Below the pieces are notes generated by a model. The model was given only the letters and a program-made list of their open reading frames with translations, ran no database searches and had not been told where the DNA came from. Positions 51,918 to 62,663 of a DNA stretch of 64,000 nt are shown in pieces. The stretch lies in NCBI GenBank assembly GCA_021030915.1, contig JAGEMR010000008.1, positions 248,001-312,000 of the forward strand. The letters run 5' to 3'. The first letter of the stretch is position 1, and each line of letters begins with the position of its first letter. The translations under genes were made by a program, and so were the position numbers. This DNA comes from Astrothelium macrocarpum. Its lineage: Eukaryota > Ascomycota > Dothideomycetes > Trypetheliales > Trypetheliaceae.

Positions 51918-52569
51918 ATGTTGGCTTCTGACGGGAGGCCACAGCAATTTGATACTGCATTTGCAAACAGCTTCAAACTGGTAGACGCAGACTCAACAGG
52001 CATGGCGGAATTTGAGTTTGAGATTCTAGAGGAGTATGGCAATTTCTTGGGTATAGAAGATCTTTGGATGTCTGTTCTGTGAATACAAAGCTGACATATT
52101 CAGACAATTTGCATGGTGGAGCAGCAGCTATGATGTTTGGTTGGGAAACTCCGATTTGTCCCTGGATTAGTGACCATGCTAACATGATAAGATGTCTGCA
52201 CATCATTGGCTATAAGTCCTCTTTCCAAACCCGGATTCTGGGAGTCAGCAATGCATCATATCTATGGGTCTTTTGAAGCTAAAATCGCATAGGTTTGGTG
52301 ATCACGTTTCTCGCACAATCAACGTTTCCTACCTTCGGCCTGCTCCTTGTGGTACTACTGTAAGATTGAGATGCCAGGTCGTATCCATTGGGAAACAAAT
52401 GTGTATGATCAGAGCGGAGTTGAAGTCACGAGACGGGAAACGAGTATATTGTTCCATGGACCACCACAAGGTCAGAACTCCAAAGAACGAGGAGACAGCA
52501 AAGGCCGTAGATTTGATCCGTGGGGAGATGACGCAAAGAGCAGAAGAACACGTGAAGGCGATGTTATGA
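51918..52569 (+). CDS. Acyl-CoA thioesterase-like hotdog protein (4HBT/PaaI family)
   Basis: Long frames miss this gene because four exons are short. Spliced: MLASDGRPQQFDTAFANSF, then EFEFEILEEYGNFL, an intron (GTATAG...TTCAG), DNLHGGAAAMMF, an intron (GTTGGG...ATAAG), DVCTSLAISPLSKPGFW, an intron (GTCAGC...CATAG), and EFGDHVSRTINVSYLRPAP to EEHVKAML. The HGG motif in LHGGAAAMMFD with the downstream catalytic-type Asp and the NVSYLRPAP strand are the fungal 4HBT thioesterase pattern. Length is about 168 residues, normal. The reaction is presumed hydrolysis of an acyl-CoA; substrate is unknown. The start is the first in-frame ATG after an upstream stop; an earlier exon is possible. Confidence 0.8.
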
Positions 52570-53172
52570 AATCGAGAGTGTACGCTGATGGAGCCAAGGA
52601 CTGGGACGGTCTTGTTTTATCTTTGAGATGAGCATGTACGCTTTGGAAATAGCACGTATGAAGCATTGGACTGTACGGGATGTATATACACCTTTATTAG
52701 ACAGTAGAGGGATACAGGTTTACTTAACGGACGTTTTCGGACGCGTCTGATTGCGGAATTGGACTTCATGCCATACATGGGCAGTTTCTGGCATCCAAAG
52801 CTGTCGAGACTCGGATACATCTGCGAAGGTCCTTGGCAATGTCCATGCTGCACCACTCAATCGATGATACGGCCAGTAGTAAATTCAACTCAAGCGAGTA
52901 CAAGCGTCTCTGGTATTCCGAGTCTATCAAGGCACGATGCATCCACAAAAAGGCTCCAGATGTCCACGACTCTGATCTTGGATTCGGTGATTACAGTCTC
53001 ATTTTGCGGACATTAAGACTTATTCGTCAGTCCGTCTAAAGCTAACTACAACAAGAAAGAATTAATTTAGTATTACAGAAGAAAAACGCCTCAACGTATA
53101 GCAGAGACGTATGAAATGACCCGAGCTGTAAATGCTTCACTCTGTACATGAAATTTTGTCAGAGCATCTGCT
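52570..53172. other. Convergent intergenic region
   Basis: Between the thioesterase and striatin 3' ends. Frames at 52759-53016 and 52833-53039 have no recognisable product. Presumably 3' UTRs. Confidence 0.45.
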
Positions 53173-55988
53173 CTAACGTGTAAAAACCTTGACCACCCCA
53201 TCCCCTCCTGCGCTGACAACAAACCGTCCATCCTGGCTCCAAACCACGCTGCACACGCCCTCTCCACGAAGGATGCGATGGCTGGTCAATTCCTGTGTGC
53301 AAATGCGCTTCTCCAGAGACCAGAATCGAATCGAGGCGTCGTGACCAGCCGAGACAGCTTCACGGCCGTCCTTTGAGAGCGAAAGCGAAGAAATAGCTCT
53401 TGGATGAGCGAGCATGCTGTACGTGCATTGACCTGTGAGATTAATTAGCAAGCGGCATCGCAAAGATAAAGCCTCTCCCCCAAGACGTACCGCTATTTGC
53501 ATCAAAGAAGCGAATATACCGATCCTCGTGCCCACTGATAATCACTCCTTCCACACCACCCTCCCCACTCCTCCCCGTCGCACCACCATGCACCACCTCA
53601 TCTTCCGAAACCATTCCCCTCCCCTGATCTAAACTCATCGTCCCGCTCTCCCATCCAACACTCGTCGCCACAACAGCATTCACTCCAGTCCCAGGCGTAC
53701 CATCATACGTCTCCATGCTCGCCATGCCAATCACCTCCTCCCCCGTCCGCGTATCAAACACCAACACCGCACTATCCACAAACCCCACCACAAACGTCTC
53801 TCCCGCGGGACTCAACGGACTAATACACGTCGGGCTCGGCATGCCCGCCCGCGAAAACGAGTGCACGAGCGCATAGTGGAAGGGCGTCGCAGTCGCCACG
53901 CTCGGCTGCGGCGAACTCGGAAACCCAGACCCACTCGTCACGCTATGCCGTCGACTCCCCCCAACGCCCCTACGACTCCCCGCTCCACCTCCGGCTCCCG
54001 CAGCTCCCGCACCAGCACCACCACCGACACCATACATCCCCGCCGCGCCCGCCACGGGCGGCGCACTCACCACCCACAGCTTGACCTCGCCATCCGCGCT
54101 CCCCGTCGCGAGGAGGATGCGCTCGGCGCCCTGCGCGCCCCAGCGCGCTCCCGCGGCGTCCGGGCCAAACGCCTGGGCCGCGGTGGCGGGCAGCACGCAG
54201 ACGCACCAGACGGCGTCGGCGTGGCCGTCGAGCGTGGCCTTGGGGTCGACGCGGCCGCGCTCCCACACGCGCACCGTGCGGTCCTGGCCGCCGGAGAAGA
54301 TCCAGCCGTCGCCGGGGGAGCGGCCGCCGGTGGCGAAGGGGGAGGAAGGGGGGCAGGCGGCGAGGGAGGTGACGACGCCGTCGTGGCCGCGGTGGGTGAA
54401 GTAGGATTGGATGTCGAGGTCGCTCGGGGTGGTTGGTGGTTGCGGGGGTTGCGATGGCGTGGTGGAGGAGGAGGAGGAGGTGAAGGTGGTGGCGGGGATG
54501 ATCCAGCGCTTGATCATGCCGTCGTCGCCGGCCGTGCAGATTTCGGGCTCGGATGGGCTGCCGCCGCCGGTGAAGATGACGCTGCGGACGACGTCGAGGT
54601 GGCCGCGGAGGCCGAAGCGGAGTTTGAAGTTTTGCGAGTCGGGTTTGGATGGGTGGGAGGAATTGGTTTCGCGGGTTTCGTCGCTGCGGCGGCGTGCGAG
54701 GCGGTTGGACTCGGAGGATTTTCTGCGGTGTGATGCCGGTCCTGTACGAGGTGGTGATTTGGCTGGTATGCTGTTTGCGCTGGGGAATAAATCCGTGTCT
54801 GGTCTATGAGGTGGAGGTTGATCTGGAGCAGGTTCTGGTGGCGCGGTAGGCTCTTCAAAATTCCATCCATCTGCTTCTTCGCTGATAGTCTGGCGATTCT
54901 GACCTTGCTCTTCTTCGTGGCTTTGGATTGGTCTTCCATACGTGTCATAAGTGTGCGTGACTCTTTCCACTTGCTCCTCGTTTTCAGAAGGAAATCTCAA
55001 TGCGGATTGGCCATGAGGAGGTTGTGATAGGTCCTCTTGCTGCGACCCCAAGGGTTGAGTGAGAGAAAGTTGATTTGTTTCACGAGCCATCTGCGGAGCT
55101 TGTTGTGACATTTGGTTATTAGCTTCTCTCAATATTGAAAGACTCGATTGATGGTTCGATAATTGCGCTGCCTGAGCCAAGGAAGGCTCTTGCATTTGCT
55201 GACCCTTGTGACGTTGCTGTAGATAGACTTCTTCCAATGACATGGGGACGTCGGCGTGATTTGCAAGATTGGTCGACTCAGCCATATGCTGTAGATTCGG
55301 AGGTGGAGGATGTGAGGGAGGTGCGAGGAGGTAATTAATTTCGTTGACACATTTCCTTAGATATTCCCTCGATCTGTCGCGGTCGGCTTCTGCTTCGCTT
55401 TGTGCAGTTTCAAGATCTCCGGGTTCAACATCAAGGAAAGAATTGTGTGGTTTGGTGGGGGCTTCAAACTCAAGTCAGCATTCACATATTCAGAAAATGG
55501 TCAAGATTCAAGAATAAAGGAAGAGCGCACGCTTAGTCGCGGTCGTACCCCTGGTAGCTCTAGATGCTTCAGCAAGCTTATGCTGTGGATCTTTTTCATG
55601 GTCATCATGATTAACGTCATTAACGTCAGGAGGTGTAGATTTATTCGCCCGCTCCGTCTTTAGTGCTTTTTCCAGCATTCGAATTTGACGACTCAACTGA
55701 TCATTGAGCTTCTTGGAACTTCGAGCTTCGCCTTCTTGCTTTGCTATTTTGGCCTTCATCTCTGCTCGTTCAATGTCCCAGCCATTCCTTTCTCGCTCAT
55801 ACCTGTGCCATTCGAGTTGAAGAAAGCGCATGACACCTTTAAGAAAGGGAAAAAAGTAAGCCAAGAAGAGCTTCCGTTGGTCTGAGTGGAGATTTACCTT
55901 GTAGAGTGTATTCGGTGCCGGCTGGGCCATTGGCCTCCGGAATGCCTCCCCCTCCATTGTTCATTGCAGACGGCGATTGCCAGGCCAT
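53173..55988 (-). CDS. Striatin homologue (STRIPAK scaffold, PRO11/HAM-3/Far8 type)
   Basis: The scaffold of the STRIPAK phosphatase-kinase complex, needed for hyphal fusion and fruiting-body development in ascomycetes. The ATG at 55988 gives MAWQSPSAMNNGGGG. An intron after EYTLQ leads to GVMRFLQLEWHRYERERNG, the striatin N-terminal coiled coil with the PP2A/caveolin-binding type sequence. A second intron reaches SREYLRKCVNEINYLLAPP. A long disordered middle follows, then WD40 repeats (LRGHLDVVRSVIFTG, HDGVVTSLAACPP, IFSGGQDRTVRVWERG, LATGSADGEVKLWVV, ISGHEDRYIRFFDANSG). A final exon ends GDGVVKVFTR (stop 53173). The repeat region around 53,850-54,650 is strikingly GC-rich with a Gly/Ala insert (GVGGGAGAGAAGAGGGAG). 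Around 800 residues. Confidence 0.9.
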
Positions 55989-56743
55989 AGGAGCCTCCGA
56001 ACGGCAATCGCTGGATTTAGACTCGTCGTAAAATCATTGAGTTACAAGAGCGTAGCTTCATAAAAATGAACAAAGGATGTTGATGCGTGAACGGAAAAAG
56101 GAGATTGACCAGTTGCCTGATTAGTAGGAGCTATTACAGCTTTCCACTAGTACTGCGACAAACAGTCACAGTAAAGGACAGGCGCGGCAATGGAGAAGGG
56201 TGGGAAGGATATCGGGGAGAAGTGGTTGACCAAGCGTGCAAAGTTCTTGATGCGTTGAGGATGGATGCTCTCGTGGCTGCGCGCGACCTCGAGACATGGT
56301 CTGTGCACATTGCATCGAGAGCTGCACTCCGCACGCATTTCATACGTATACTCTATGGAAGATTTGGTGATAGTAGGGCTTCATAAAAGACCTGTGTGAC
56401 TTTCGACTCTAAAGTGCTTTGACATACCAAAGCCTAGGGTCGTAGAAAAGGCTCAAAAGAAGGTGGGTAGTACAGTCTACGAGAGTCTGTGGCTTCAGAG
56501 TTCTTCTATCCACATTACAGTTCCATGACTCTATCTGTTGCTGAATTACAGATCGACCATGCCCATGTGTACGCTCCTATCCAGAGACTCCACGCTTGGT
56601 ATGTGCAGAAACGAGTTGGAGTCATGGTACAATCAGACCGAAACGCCACCGCATGCCTCCTTCACACCTCTGTGTCAATCACAATCTAACGATTAGACTT
56701 TCGCCATTATCCCTCCAGATGCCCTGAAACTCGGCGCATCTTC
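55989..56743. other. Intergenic spacer
   Basis: 5' flank of striatin and 3' flank of the large MATH/RING gene. Short frames (56087-56386 plus, 56134-56343 minus) lie antisense to each other and have no family match. Confidence 0.45.
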
Positions 56744-59700
56744 TCAAGATACAAAGTACAGTTTCACCACTCCTGCCACACGACCTCGGCAGACCGGACA
56801 ATCCTCGAGATTTTGAGCGCACTCCATGCATGCAGCGACATGGCCGCATTGGAGAAACGCCGTATCCGCATCACTCTCCCAACAGATTTTACACCTCTTC
56901 CCACTGTCGTCTTCAGCTTGCTTCCACACCGTCACCCCTTGACCATGTCTCTTGCCGTTTTTCCATCCACCAGAATACATATTACCTGTCGTGTGCTCCA
57001 CCAACCTTCCTTCTCCACTGGGCACTCCGGATTCGAAGGTGCCCTCATAGACGTCACCGTTGGCGTAGATGAGACGTCCATATCCATGGCGCATACCCAA
57101 TGCAAAGTCTCCACGGTAGGCTTCATTATTGCCAAGGGAAATATCCTCACCCAATCCATGAGGCTTACCATTGCGAACCATTCCCCGGAAAAAGGACGAA
57201 GAGAAATATGACCACGTGATATGACAAGAGGCAAGATGAGGAAAGTTGCGGACTGCCGCCTGGGCCCAAATGAAGTCATTGGGGTCAATAAAATAACCTT
57301 GAGCCAGATACTTGATCGGATCAGTCACTTGTTCTCGTGCGATGATGACAGCGCCATCTTGAAATTCTTGCATTTCGAATGCGTCCCTGGCGCCAACCTT
57401 GTGACAACCAGTTTTTGACTCTTCCCACAAGTCCAACTTTTTATCCGTGTTGAGTAGTTTGGATACAATCTCGAGCCGGTCTTTGGACCGGACCAGGTGA
57501 CTGCCGACATGTTTCAGAGTCTGGGAGGGTACGTCGAAAATTTTGAGAAAAATGTAGACGTCCGAAGGTTCCGAGTCTTTATTTCCATTTGGGAGAGCGT
57601 CAGTTGGATGGGTAGGTGGAGGTGGGACAGGTGGAATGGGTGGTGGTGGTACCACAGCTGGTAGAGTGGAAGAATCTTCCATTATCGCTTCTGGTATTGG
57701 ATCCGGATTGCTTCTCGGCATGTTGTTAAGATCATGACTGCGAAGGAGTGGTAGAGGTTCAGAAGACACCTCAAAATCACTACCGAGATCCTCAATATGG
57801 TTCAGAGAAGCGACCACAGCTGGATCTACAACTGCTGTATCACGATTGATAGGGTTCGAGGGGATGTCAATAGCCAACTCAGGTTCATCAACGTCAGCCA
57901 TTGGACTGTCCCCTCCATCGAGATGATTGTTTTGAGTCTGTTCCATTTGACTCAATCCGCTACGCTCATCAGTTGCTTGTATCGACGGTCCTGCACCATG
58001 ATTTTCAGACCCCAAAGTGGTTCCAGCCTCATTTGAAACACCATTGGACCCTTTCTTATCTTTTATTGCATCTAGAGGAATCACATGTAGCCAGAGCCTA
58101 GCTTCCGGATACAATTGGCGAATCATCCAAATATTCACAGGAAAAGCAGTGTGGTCATGCCAACGACGTATGTGAAGCCATCCCCCCGAGCCTTCACGAG
58201 AGTCCATCAGGAACAGCATGCACTGTCGACGGTCCTGAATATTAGGAAGCCTTTGCTGAAGATGCTCTTGGATGTCTTTGAGTGTAGTCTTTGCGGGAAG
58301 GGATAGGTCTAGCATGGGCAGTGATCTTGTCCTTGTATCCGTGGATTCTACCTCATCTAGATCAAGCATCCTGGATTTTGGACTCAATTCAAAGGCTTTT
58401 GAATCAATGATTTGTAGGTCCACCATCGCTGTCTCATCAATGTCCTGATGAGCTTCCCATAATTTTTTAGCTTCTGGTGATACATTCGTTGGAACATCCA
58501 GAATGTCCCATTGGAGAATGGATTTTTCGTCTTGTTCCACGGAAAACCATGGAGGGACATTCCACGCTGGCTCAGATACTTGTTGCATACCAAAAATTTG
58601 TTCGCGGACGTAGATGGCGATATATGCAACACCTTTGTTTGTATCACGCGAAGGTTTTGTTTGCCAACCTTCTTCTTGAGCCGCCTCCCGTTGAGTAATA
58701 CAAGTTACTTTATAGTCAGAAGAGCGATTGTTGTATCGGTACCACCTTCCATTGATGCCGAGAGGCCTCAAGGTCGAATAGTATGAGCCAGACTGGAGTT
58801 CACCTCGATGACTGATGTGACCGTACAAAACATAAGACTCTCCATTGATAATGACGCGGTCGTCAAGAGAGATTCTGTCCATAATCTTTGTCCATCGACG
58901 AGTTTGATTGTCAAAAACTTGTCTGTCAAGCTCAAGATGTAGGACTAACGGCGTCGAAGAAGATTCAGTGAATGACAGATCGGTAGATGCTAGAGCCTCT
59001 GTGATTGTGCCATAGCCTTCGACCTTTACTCGACGATTAGGCGTTCCACGTATGTAGTCTTTGGCAGGTCCGAATATTTCATCAAGAGAATGTCGCCAGA
59101 CAGTTCCTTGAAGCTCGTCCTCCATCTTTGTTCTCAATACCTCCCAAATCTCAATGACATCCATCCTTTGCACCGAATCGGCGAGCCCATAATAGTCAAG
59201 TTGATCCATAAAACCTTCTAGGCTGATTTTTCCGGCGCATGGGGGTTTTGCCTGACGCATCTGAAATAACACAAATTGCAATTCGTCAATGATGGGCATC
59301 GGGCGCTTATGAGCAGCCTTCATGGGGTCTGGGGTTTGAATATTGTACAAAAATTGACGAAACGGTGGAAGAAGCATCCATGATGACAGAGCTGCCACAA
59401 TATTACCGTCTGTACAATTTGTTGGACTCGACAGACCATGTAAACCAGTCATTGTGAAGCTGTCCCAGGGATTACTGTCACTAGAATGCTCCCAGAGACA
59501 ACCTGTTGCATCTTCAATAGTTCGAACATATGCAGTAAAGGCGAGTTTGTCATTCCTGAGGAGAGCCTGACGCTCATAGGGTTCTCGATAACAAATGCGA
59601 TAGAAGGGACCATGAAATCGAGTAGATCCCCAGTCAGTGGAATTGGGACAAAATCTATGGTTGTAGTAGTGGAAGTGATTGACACGTGGCTCGTCTGGAT

Positions 59701-60757
59701 TATAGACGATAATGGAGAATTGCGCTGCAACACTTGGACGCGGTGTTGCCGGTTCTTGCGAGGATTCTCCCAGAGATGGGAGAGGGCAAGGTTGAGCAGC
59801 TTCACGATTCAAGGCGGATCGGTTTGTGTGACTCGTACGTATTGAACCATTCTCTCCTGTGCTGTCCTCTGATTTGGATTCCTTCTCCGAATCGGATATG
59901 AGGCTCACACTTTCGACGTAGACACTAAGATATTCCGAGTCATTCCCTTTGGGATAAAACTTGATCTGCCAATCATGACCCCCAATTCGCACAGGCGGAG
60001 AGCGCATAACAACTTCTTGGTTGGGCTTTTCTTTTGTACCATTGTAATTATCGACCAACCACTCAATCCGACCGCTCTCTTTTGGGATGTGTTCGGGATC
60101 GTCGAGCTTGAAAAAAGTTTGACTTTCCCAGTATTGATGGTCGTGAGCGCTGTGTTCCACTTTACCCTCAATCTCTTTGAGCTCAATTTCATTCGGTAAT
60201 GAGGTGTCCTCTTGCATAGGACGCCATCTAGAATTTCTTGGCTCTTCCTCACCGTCAGACATTTCATGATCCTCGGGCGGTGGAGGTGGAGGTGCTGATC
60301 CATTTATGGTTTCTAATGGAGGACCATCCAACCTCCGATCTTGATCTGGTTGGATTGGTGGTGTGAGATCATCGTCTCCATCGGATTCAACCATGCTGCC
60401 ATTTGACGAGATTCTAACCAGATTTTGATTGCGTTCTGGAGGTGCACTTGCTAACCCAAGACTGGGTACATTGTCGGTATGGCCAGGGTTGACAAAAGGC
60501 TCGAGAATGATGTTTGGATTCGTTGGGGGTGGTTGGGAGTTGCCGTCATTTAGAGCGCTAGCCTCGTTATCTGTGGGCGGCTCATTTCTATCGTGATTCT
60601 GGCCTTGTACTGGTGGGGGTAATGTCATGGATGTGTCCATGTCAACATCTTCTTCGGCAATTTGTAGAGCATCGGATGGGATTGAAGGAGAGGAAGGAGG
60701 CCGACCGAAGAGAAGCGGGGGAGGCGCTGGTGGAGTGGACCTGGTGGTGATGCTCAT
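56744..60757 (-). CDS. MATH / inactive USP7-like / MORN / RING-finger protein (1,337 aa)
   Basis: A single exon. After a disordered Pro/Asp-rich N-terminus, a MATH domain (about 230-395: RIEWLVDNYNG, WGSTRFHGPF) leads to a USP7-like fold (about 440-700). USP7 landmarks are visible: EIWEVLRTKMEDELQGT, VLHLELDRQVFDNQTRRW, and YVLYGHISHRG...SGSYYSTLRP...WYRYNN. In active USP7 the last reads GGHYVVY and FDD. Here the catalytic His is Ser (about residue 658) and the Asp position is Asn, and the Cys box is eroded (GLSSPTNCTDGN). A UBL-like part and an ICP0-binding-type domain (about 1070-1150, DVYIFLKIFDVPSQTLKHVG) follow. Three MORN repeats (about 1200-1262) and a C3HC4 RING (about 1289-1324, CKICWESDADTAFLQCGH) come last. 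Predicted: a ubiquitin ligase using a dead deubiquitinase as a binding module. Confidence 0.85.
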   Translation of the reverse strand: MSITTRSTPPAPPPLLFGRPPSSPSIPSDALQIAEEDVDMDTSMTLPPPVQGQNHDRNEPPTDNEASALNDGNSQPPPTNPNIILEPFVNPGHTDNVPSLGLASAPPERNQNLVRISSNGSMVESDGDDDLTPPIQPDQDRRLDGPPLETINGSAPPPPPPEDHEMSDGEEEPRNSRWRPMQEDTSLPNEIELKEIEGKVEHSAHDHQYWESQTFFKLDDPEHIPKESGRIEWLVDNYNGTKEKPNQEVVMRSPPVRIGGHDWQIKFYPKGNDSEYLSVYVESVSLISDSEKESKSEDSTGENGSIRTSHTNRSALNREAAQPCPLPSLGESSQEPATPRPSVAAQFSIIVYNPDEPRVNHFHYYNHRFCPNSTDWGSTRFHGPFYRICYREPYERQALLRNDKLAFTAYVRTIEDATGCLWEHSSDSNPWDSFTMTGLHGLSSPTNCTDGNIVAALSSWMLLPPFRQFLYNIQTPDPMKAAHKRPMPIIDELQFVLFQMRQAKPPCAGKISLEGFMDQLDYYGLADSVQRMDVIEIWEVLRTKMEDELQGTVWRHSLDEIFGPAKDYIRGTPNRRVKVEGYGTITEALASTDLSFTESSSTPLVLHLELDRQVFDNQTRRWTKIMDRISLDDRVIINGESYVLYGHISHRGELQSGSYYSTLRPLGINGRWYRYNNRSSDYKVTCITQREAAQEEGWQTKPSRDTNKGVAYIAIYVREQIFGMQQVSEPAWNVPPWFSVEQDEKSILQWDILDVPTNVSPEAKKLWEAHQDIDETAMVDLQIIDSKAFELSPKSRMLDLDEVESTDTRTRSLPMLDLSLPAKTTLKDIQEHLQQRLPNIQDRRQCMLFLMDSREGSGGWLHIRRWHDHTAFPVNIWMIRQLYPEARLWLHVIPLDAIKDKKGSNGVSNEAGTTLGSENHGAGPSIQATDERSGLSQMEQTQNNHLDGGDSPMADVDEPELAIDIPSNPINRDTAVVDPAVVASLNHIEDLGSDFEVSSEPLPLLRSHDLNNMPRSNPDPIPEAIMEDSSTLPAVVPPPPIPPVPPPPTHPTDALPNGNKDSEPSDVYIFLKIFDVPSQTLKHVGSHLVRSKDRLEIVSKLLNTDKKLDLWEESKTGCHKVGARDAFEMQEFQDGAVIIAREQVTDPIKYLAQGYFIDPNDFIWAQAAVRNFPHLASCHITWSYFSSSFFRGMVRNGKPHGLGEDISLGNNEAYRGDFALGMRHGYGRLIYANGDVYEGTFESGVPSGEGRLVEHTTGNMYSGGWKNGKRHGQGVTVWKQAEDDSGKRCKICWESDADTAFLQCGHVAACMECAQNLEDCPVCRGRVAGVVKLYFVS

Positions 60758-61490
60758 GATTACGGCGGGATTGATGCTCTCTGCCTTGCAAGCAGCTCCA
60801 CGGCGTGGGTAGCTATCGATTCTGCCGATCGTTGCAGGCGGTCAAGCACGAGCCAGGAAATCTTGCTGATCTTATCAGGGTCTTAGGGTTTAGCAGGCGG
60901 ATACGGCGGAGTCGAGATGAGAGAGATGGGGGAAGTTGAGACTGCGTGGGAAGTGAATGAGAGTAGAATTTGGAGAGCCGGACTTTATTGTAACGCAATG
61001 CAGGCAGCGACAGCAAAGTGATTCAATACATGACAGGCATTCGGTGACCAGAAAAGAATAGCCACCCCTCCAGGGTGTACCGTGTACGAAACGAAGGCAA
61101 GGCGGAAACGGCGTAGATCCTTGTCGCGCTATTACTCCAGGAGTTAGTTTCCGTCACCCTTTTCCGCTTCGATGCCTATGACTAGATTAAGAAAAGAGGT
61201 CATCATCAGGCTGCCAAGCTTGCTGCCTGTACATGGTCATTCCAACTACTTTGAAAATTGCCAAATATTGCAATACGTTGTCTAGACTTCTATGTGTTCA
61301 ATCCTCTTTTTGAAACTACGCGCTTTTTACATTTGAAATTCCACCAACTGTGGAAATGTCTTTACACAAGATCTAGAATTCAAGAATGCACCTTCAGCCG
61401 CTTCATACGTAACGCGTTGACGACTAAGCCTCACATGGCTATGCTCAATCATACCTTTGAGCCCAATCAGTCAGAGGCATTCACGAAGTG
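60758..61490. other. Intergenic spacer
   Basis: Promoter of the large RING gene and 3' flank of deoxyhypusine synthase. A plus-strand frame at 61258-61515 overlaps the synthase 3' end and is not supported. Confidence 0.5.
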
Positions 61491-62663
61491 CGAGCAAAGG
61501 TTGCTGCGACTATAAGTGGAAAAGCTATAGTAGCTTCAGCGTACACCTGGATCATAAATCAGCCTCCTTCCCTACATTACATCCAGCTTCAATCTCCAGA
61601 AAACTCACCTTGACACTATCTCCATCAGCCTTAATCTTTCCCCAACTAACAGCCTCGTCAGGTCGTGCTCCCGCATCGCTTCCGTCAAACTCTTGTGCAG
61701 TGTTTATGTATACTGCACTTTCTGCGCCATTACGCATCAGACAAGCATTGGCAATGTGATGCTTTACAAGTCCTCCTCCCAAGATGATCATGCCTGCTCT
61801 TTTTGCCTTGACCGCTATCGAATTGATCTTCCGAATGTCCTCCACGATATCAATGCGAAGTTGTTGTGGAGACGATTTGTACGTGTGAAAGTAGAGCATA
61901 TCTCCCAAACTACCGTCGGTCAAAGCCGGACAAAAGACGGGAATATCATTCTTCCATGCCCAGTAGTAAATAGAATGTTCATTGTTAATCTCTTGGCCCA
62001 ATCTCCGAATGACTTTACTCGGTGTCCAATAATATGGCTCCTCTGTATTTTTGCTAGATTCTTGTTCTTCTAGCATCCGGTCAAAAATCGGTACAACCCA
62101 GTCTTCAAAGGCACAATAATTGCTATTTGGAACAAATAGGTTGCCAATTCGATTACGCCCCTTTTCTCGTAAATCTTTTCCCCGATCCGTAAATGATCCC
62201 AAGTAAGTTGGTCCAAGGCATTTAATGAGGTCTTCCTCAACTCCTCCAGCCGTTGTTACCAAGGCTGAGACATGTCCATGTTGGACGAGGTAGCGAAGAG
62301 TTTCACGTAAACCTGATGAAACGAGATTTGACGTATAGCCTAGAAATATAGTAGTCCCATCGGTCGTTTCTGGATCTCGCCAAGATCTCTACACCAAGTT
62401 TTAGAAGCCACTCAGCCAGATGATTGTACCGGGTAATTTCCAACCATGTCATCGATTATGCGGACAGCCTCACCGATTGAGGTTGCTTGAAACCCCATGC
62501 TTCCCATCCCTTCCACCAGCTCTCGTACGGAAATGTCATTATTCTTGAACCGGTCAAACTCGACTCCTCTTACTTCTCTTTCGCCTTTGTCGACGGGATC
62601 GGAAGGTTTCAACACGGCATTTGTTGCACCCGTAGGAGCTTTGATATTGCCATTTGTTGCCAT
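61491..62663 (-). CDS. DYS1: Deoxyhypusine synthase
   Basis: Transfers the aminobutyl group of spermidine to a lysine of eIF5A with NAD as cofactor, the first step of hypusine formation. Three exons: ATG 62663 (MATNGNIKAPTGATNAVLK) to RIIDDM; an intron (GTTGGA...TGTAG) then RSWRDPETTDGTTIFLGYTS. A second intron (GTGAGT...ATCCAG) follows GDSVK and joins to VYAEATIAFPLIVAATFARTS, TGA at 61491. The motifs NSNYCAFEDWVVPIF, GGGLVKHHIANACLMRNGA and EFDGSDAGARPDEAVSWGK include the catalytic Lys region. Reading through the last intron gives a false end (VSFLEIEAGCN...), which is why the spliced model is preferred. Length about 365, as in the family. Confidence 0.95.

Noticed and set aside
51918..52569. 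Thioesterase pseudogene
   Set aside because: The frame breaks are three clean short introns; the spliced protein is full length.
53861..54733. 290-codon plus-strand open frame
   Set aside because: It is exactly antisense to the GC-rich WD40 part of striatin. Ala/Gly/Arg/Glu-rich composition and the absence of stops follow from high GC on the other strand.
61491..61620. Truncated deoxyhypusine synthase with a novel C-terminus
   Set aside because: The apparent new tail is intron read-through; GT/AG splicing restores the family C-terminus.
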